The position numbers were made by a program, and so were the translations under genes. Shown in pieces: positions 5,063-6,718 of a stretch of 6,718 nt of DNA. Origin of the DNA: Candidatus Tayloriibacteriota bacterium. GTDB lineage: Bacteria; Patescibacteriota; Minisyncoccia; Phycocordibacterales; GWA1-40-21. Under the pieces are notes generated by a model. That model did no database searches. It saw only the letters and a program-made list of their open reading frames with translations, and was not told where the DNA came from. Location: assembly GCA_026395155.1 (NCBI GenBank), contig JAPLZG010000063.1, positions 1 through 6,718 of the forward strand. The letters are read 5' to 3'. The first letter of the stretch is position 1; every line of letters begins with the position of its first letter.

Positions 5063-5077
5063 GATAATAATATAATT

Positions 5078-5692
5078 ATGGAAACTATTAATAATGAATC
5101 ATTGCATTTAGATGAAACAGATGAAGAAGTCTTTCAGGGTTATGTAGAAGATTTAAAATTAACTCCTGAGAGTTTTGAAAAGAAAATTTTAGATATTGGT
5201 GCAGGATCTGCACAATTTGCTAAATGGGCAAGTGAACACGAAATAAGTAATAATATATTTAGTTTAGAGCCCTTCAAAGAAAATATTCCTGAGGGGAATA
5301 AAAATATAGTTGGTGTGGCGGAGTCGCTCCCTTTTGACGATGAATCATTTGATTTAGTTGTGTCTAAGGCTGCTATTCCAAACATATATCTTGCAGAAGG
5401 AAGTCCAGAAGAAATTCTAAGAAAAGTTACTAGTAGTTTTCATGAGATGATAAGAGTTTTAAAACCCAGAGGAGAAATTCGTCTTGCTAGAGTATTATTT
5501 GGTAATATTTATGAACCACAAATAATTTTATCTTCGATTGTACAAAAAGTATTACAAGATTTGGTAAACAATAATAATATAGAAATAGAAAAAATTCGAA
5601 CTCCTTCAGATGATACCTATGAGTATAATGGACATGTAAAAACGGGACTTTTGGCTGAAGCGTATTTAATTATTATTCATAAAAACGTATAA
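5078..5692 (+). CDS. Class I SAM-dependent methyltransferase (Methyltransf_11-like)
   Basis: A 204-residue protein with a Rossmann-type methyltransferase core. Motif I is ILDIGAGSAQFA (37-48), the glycine-rich loop that holds S-adenosylmethionine. The acidic end of strand 2 is SLEP (62-65), with Glu64 expected to bind the ribose. AESLPFDDESFDLVVSK (81-97) gives motifs II-III, and EMIRVLKPRGEIRLARV (123-139) is the typical post-core strand. The substrate cannot be told from sequence; the small size suggests a small molecule or a generic orphan enzyme. No Shine-Dalgarno precedes ATG 5078, and an in-frame open stretch begins at 5024 but is interrupted. It starts 99 nt after secA. Its stop codon (5690-5692) lies inside a short duplicate of the secA 3' end, so the last residues may come from the junction. 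It is probably co-transcribed with secA and the Nudix genes. Confidence 0.85.
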   Translation: METINNESLHLDETDEEVFQGYVEDLKLTPESFEKKILDIGAGSAQFAKWASEHEISNNIFSLEPFKENIPEGNKNIVGVAESLPFDDESFDLVVSKAAIPNIYLAEGSPEEILRKVTSSFHEMIRVLKPRGEIRLARVLFGNIYEPQIILSSIVQKVLQDLVNNNNIEIEKIRTPSDDTYEYNGHVKTGLLAEAYLIIIHKNV

Positions 5693-5711
5693 GCAGTGTC
5701 ACGGGCAATAA
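5688..5711 (+). pseudogene. Remnant of a second secA (SEC-C) 3' end
   Basis: In a frame different from the methyltransferase's, this stretch reads Y-K-Q-C-H-G-Q-stop (TAA 5709-5711), the usual ending of a SEC-C zinc motif. The DNA TATAAGCAGTGTCACGG (5688-5704) matches the genuine secA end TATAAGCATTGTCACGG (4950-4966) at 16 of 17 positions, with the same codon phase. No upstream SEC-C sequence (CPCGSG) precedes it. It looks like the original secA terminus left behind when the methyltransferase segment entered, now only 6 nt before the Nudix start codon. Confidence 0.55.
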
Positions 5712-5717
5712 AAAACT

Positions 5718-6143
5718 ATGATATATAAGAAACTTCCCCAAAAATTTCAGCCTAGATTTGAGGTTGTGAGTTGTTATATTGAACATAATAATAAAATACT
5801 TCTTTTGCATCGTCATAAAAATAAGTCTGAAGGAGATAAGTGGGGTGTTCCTGCTGGTAAAATAGATTCTGGAGAAAGTGAAATGGAGGCAGTAATTAGA
5901 GAGATTAGAGAAGAAACAGGTCAAAAATTTCTTTCATCAGAATTGAAATATTTAACAAAAGTATATGTAAAATATCCAGAATATCATTTTATATATCACA
6001 TGTTTCATATTAAGATTGATAAACAACCAAAAGTCAGACTGAGTACAGAAGAACATAAAACATATAAATGGTTATTACCAAATGAAGCCTTGAAATTAAA
6101 TCTTGTCAGAGAACTAGATAGATGTATTAAAATGTTCTACTAA
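5718..6143 (+). CDS. Nudix hydrolase (MutT-like)
   Basis: A 141-residue single-domain protein. Nudix enzymes cleave nucleoside diphosphates linked to another group, using metal ions held by the Nudix box. Here the box runs from Gly47 to Gln69: G-x5-E53-x7-R61-E62-I-R-E65-E66-T-G68, with all catalytic and metal-binding residues present; only the last hydrophobic position is Gln. The first strand RFEVVSCYIEHNNKILLLHR (13-32) and WGVPAGKID (42-50) are typical of the fold. The substrate is unknown: oxidised nucleotides, ADP-ribose-like or sugar nucleotides are all possible. The ATG at 5718 lies 25 nt after the methyltransferase stop, without a ribosome binding site, and directly after the secA-tail remnant. 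In the inferred ancestral order this gene would have followed secA by 6 nt. It is followed 17 nt later by a second Nudix gene. Confidence 0.85.
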   Translation: MIYKKLPQKFQPRFEVVSCYIEHNNKILLLHRHKNKSEGDKWGVPAGKIDSGESEMEAVIREIREETGQKFLSSELKYLTKVYVKYPEYHFIYHMFHIKIDKQPKVRLSTEEHKTYKWLLPNEALKLNLVRELDRCIKMFY

Positions 6144-6160
6144 AAAAAAAGGAAAATAGT

Positions 6161-6565
6161 ATTACACTGCAAGTCGGCGTTAAAATTCTTCTTAAAAACA
6201 AAGAGGGGAAATATTTGTTATTGAAAAGATCTATTTTAAAATATCCGGAAGTAAAATCTAGATGGGATATTGTTGGAGGGAGAATTAATGCGGGAGTTTC
6301 TTTAATTGAAAATCTTAAGAGAGAAATTTTTGAAGAAACAAATTTAAAACTTGTCGGAGCACCTAAACTTATTTATGCGCAGGATATTTTGAGAAAAGTT
6401 GGGCATCATGTAGTCCGTCTTACTTATATCGGGGAATCAAAAGGAAAAATTAAACTAGATAAAGAAGAAAATGATATATACGAATGGTTTAGTTTGAAGG
6501 AATTAAAAAAATTAAAAGATATTGATATTTATTTGAAGGAAGTATTGAAAAATAATTTAATCTGA
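6161..6565 (+). CDS. Second Nudix hydrolase, atypical start and Nudix box
   Basis: A Nudix-domain protein of 134 residues if read from ATT 6161. The first conventional start in frame is TTG 6215 (116 residues), but that would cut off the first strand: the upstream in-frame codons encode ITLQVGVKILLKNKEGKY, exactly what should precede LLLKRS in this fold. No ATG, GTG or TTG exists upstream before the in-frame TAA at 6128. AGGA (6150-6153) sits 7 nt before ATT 6161, supporting that rare start. The Nudix box (Gly40 onward, GRINAGVSLIENLKREIFEETNL) keeps REIFEE but has Val46 where the first Glu of G-x5-E belongs, and Asn in place of the later Gly. WDIVGGR (35-41) and a C-terminal YEWFSLKELKKL helix are family-like. 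Activity may be altered. It is weakly similar to its neighbour, so the pair may be diverged rather than recent duplicates. Confidence 0.78.
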   Translation: MTLQVGVKILLKNKEGKYLLLKRSILKYPEVKSRWDIVGGRINAGVSLIENLKREIFEETNLKLVGAPKLIYAQDILRKVGHHVVRLTYIGESKGKIKLDKEENDIYEWFSLKELKKLKDIDIYLKEVLKNNLI

Positions 6566-6570
6566 TAGCG

Positions 6571-6636
6571 TGTGTATTTGTTCAATGATTAGATATCCTC
6601 TGATGCTCTGCATCGGTACACATTATTTTGTATTTT
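6571..6636 (+). terminator. Possible weak terminator after the second Nudix gene
   Basis: TGTGTA (6571-6576) can pair with TACACA (6617-6622), enclosing a tighter hairpin GATGC-TCT-GCATC (6602-6614). T-rich sequence follows (TTATTTTGTATTTT). The structure starts 5 nt after the stop codon but the T-run is interrupted and the outer loop is long, so this is a weak call. Confidence 0.3.
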
Positions 6637-6704
6637 GTCTTTGCGAGTTGAAATTTGGGTAAGGGACCCAAATGAAAGACCTTGAACGTTTTGTATTCAA
6701 AATG
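6633..6704. repeat. Partial dispersed repeat and hairpins at the window end
   Basis: TTTTGTCTTTGCGA (6633-6646) is identical to 1537-1550, the left edge of the palindromic repeat at 1541-1612, but the matching right arm is absent. It is followed by a 7-bp hairpin TTTGGGT-AAGGG-ACCCAAA (6654-6672) and a weaker TTTTG-TATT-CAAAA hairpin (6689-6702). No gene is visible in the last 150 bp. Confidence 0.4.
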
Positions 6705-6718
6705 TGAAAGGTGTACTG

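Noticed and set aside
5071..5076. TATAAT as a methyltransferase promoter
   Set aside because: It ends one base before the ATG, so transcription would start inside the gene; no suitable downstream start codon exists.

Overview
The window looks like chromosomal DNA from an ultra-small, low-GC bacterium of the candidate phyla radiation (Patescibacteria, Parcubacteria-like). This is an inference from several signs: strongly AT-biased codons, almost no Shine-Dalgarno sequences, a tiny lysine-rich peptide gene, many short GC-rich palindromic repeats between genes and even inside secA, and a SecA with the variable linker I associate with that group. TGA is an ordinary stop here, so this is not one of the UGA-glycine lineages. 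All genes are on the + strand.

Layout. (1) 1-1190: a GC-rich inverted repeat, then murB (peptidoglycan precursor synthesis), then a hairpin terminator. (2) 1191-2389: about 1.2 kb, gene-poor and repeat-rich. It holds two copies of a dispersed element with conserved ends and a variable core (1193-1291 and 2004-2194), two unrelated palindromic repeats (1424-1450 and 1541-1612), a 20-residue lysine-rich peptide gene with its own promoter-like box and terminator (1854-1999), a second strong terminator (2200-2237), and a 130-bp MITE-like element with 21-bp terminal inverted repeats and 5-bp target duplications ending about 16 bp before secA. (3) 2390-4979: secA, the preprotein translocase ATPase. 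Its frame is broken at a five-unit tandem heptamer, and it carries an in-frame 34-codon GC-rich repeat insertion. (4) 4980-5711: a SAM-dependent methyltransferase gene lying between the true 3' end of secA and a second, degenerate copy of secA's last codons. This suggests a cassette inserted at the secA terminus. (5) 5718-6565: two Nudix hydrolase genes in a row, the second without a conventional start codon for its full domain. (6) 6566-6718: non-coding sequence with hairpins and part of a repeat seen earlier.

The genes do not form an obvious single pathway. MurB (cell wall) and SecA (secretion) are core functions. The methyltransferase and Nudix enzymes are typical accessory or housecleaning genes, probably co-transcribed downstream of secA. 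The most notable content is structural: repeats inserted in and around secA, the slippage-prone heptamer that decides its frame, and the duplicated secA tail that flanks the methyltransferase.
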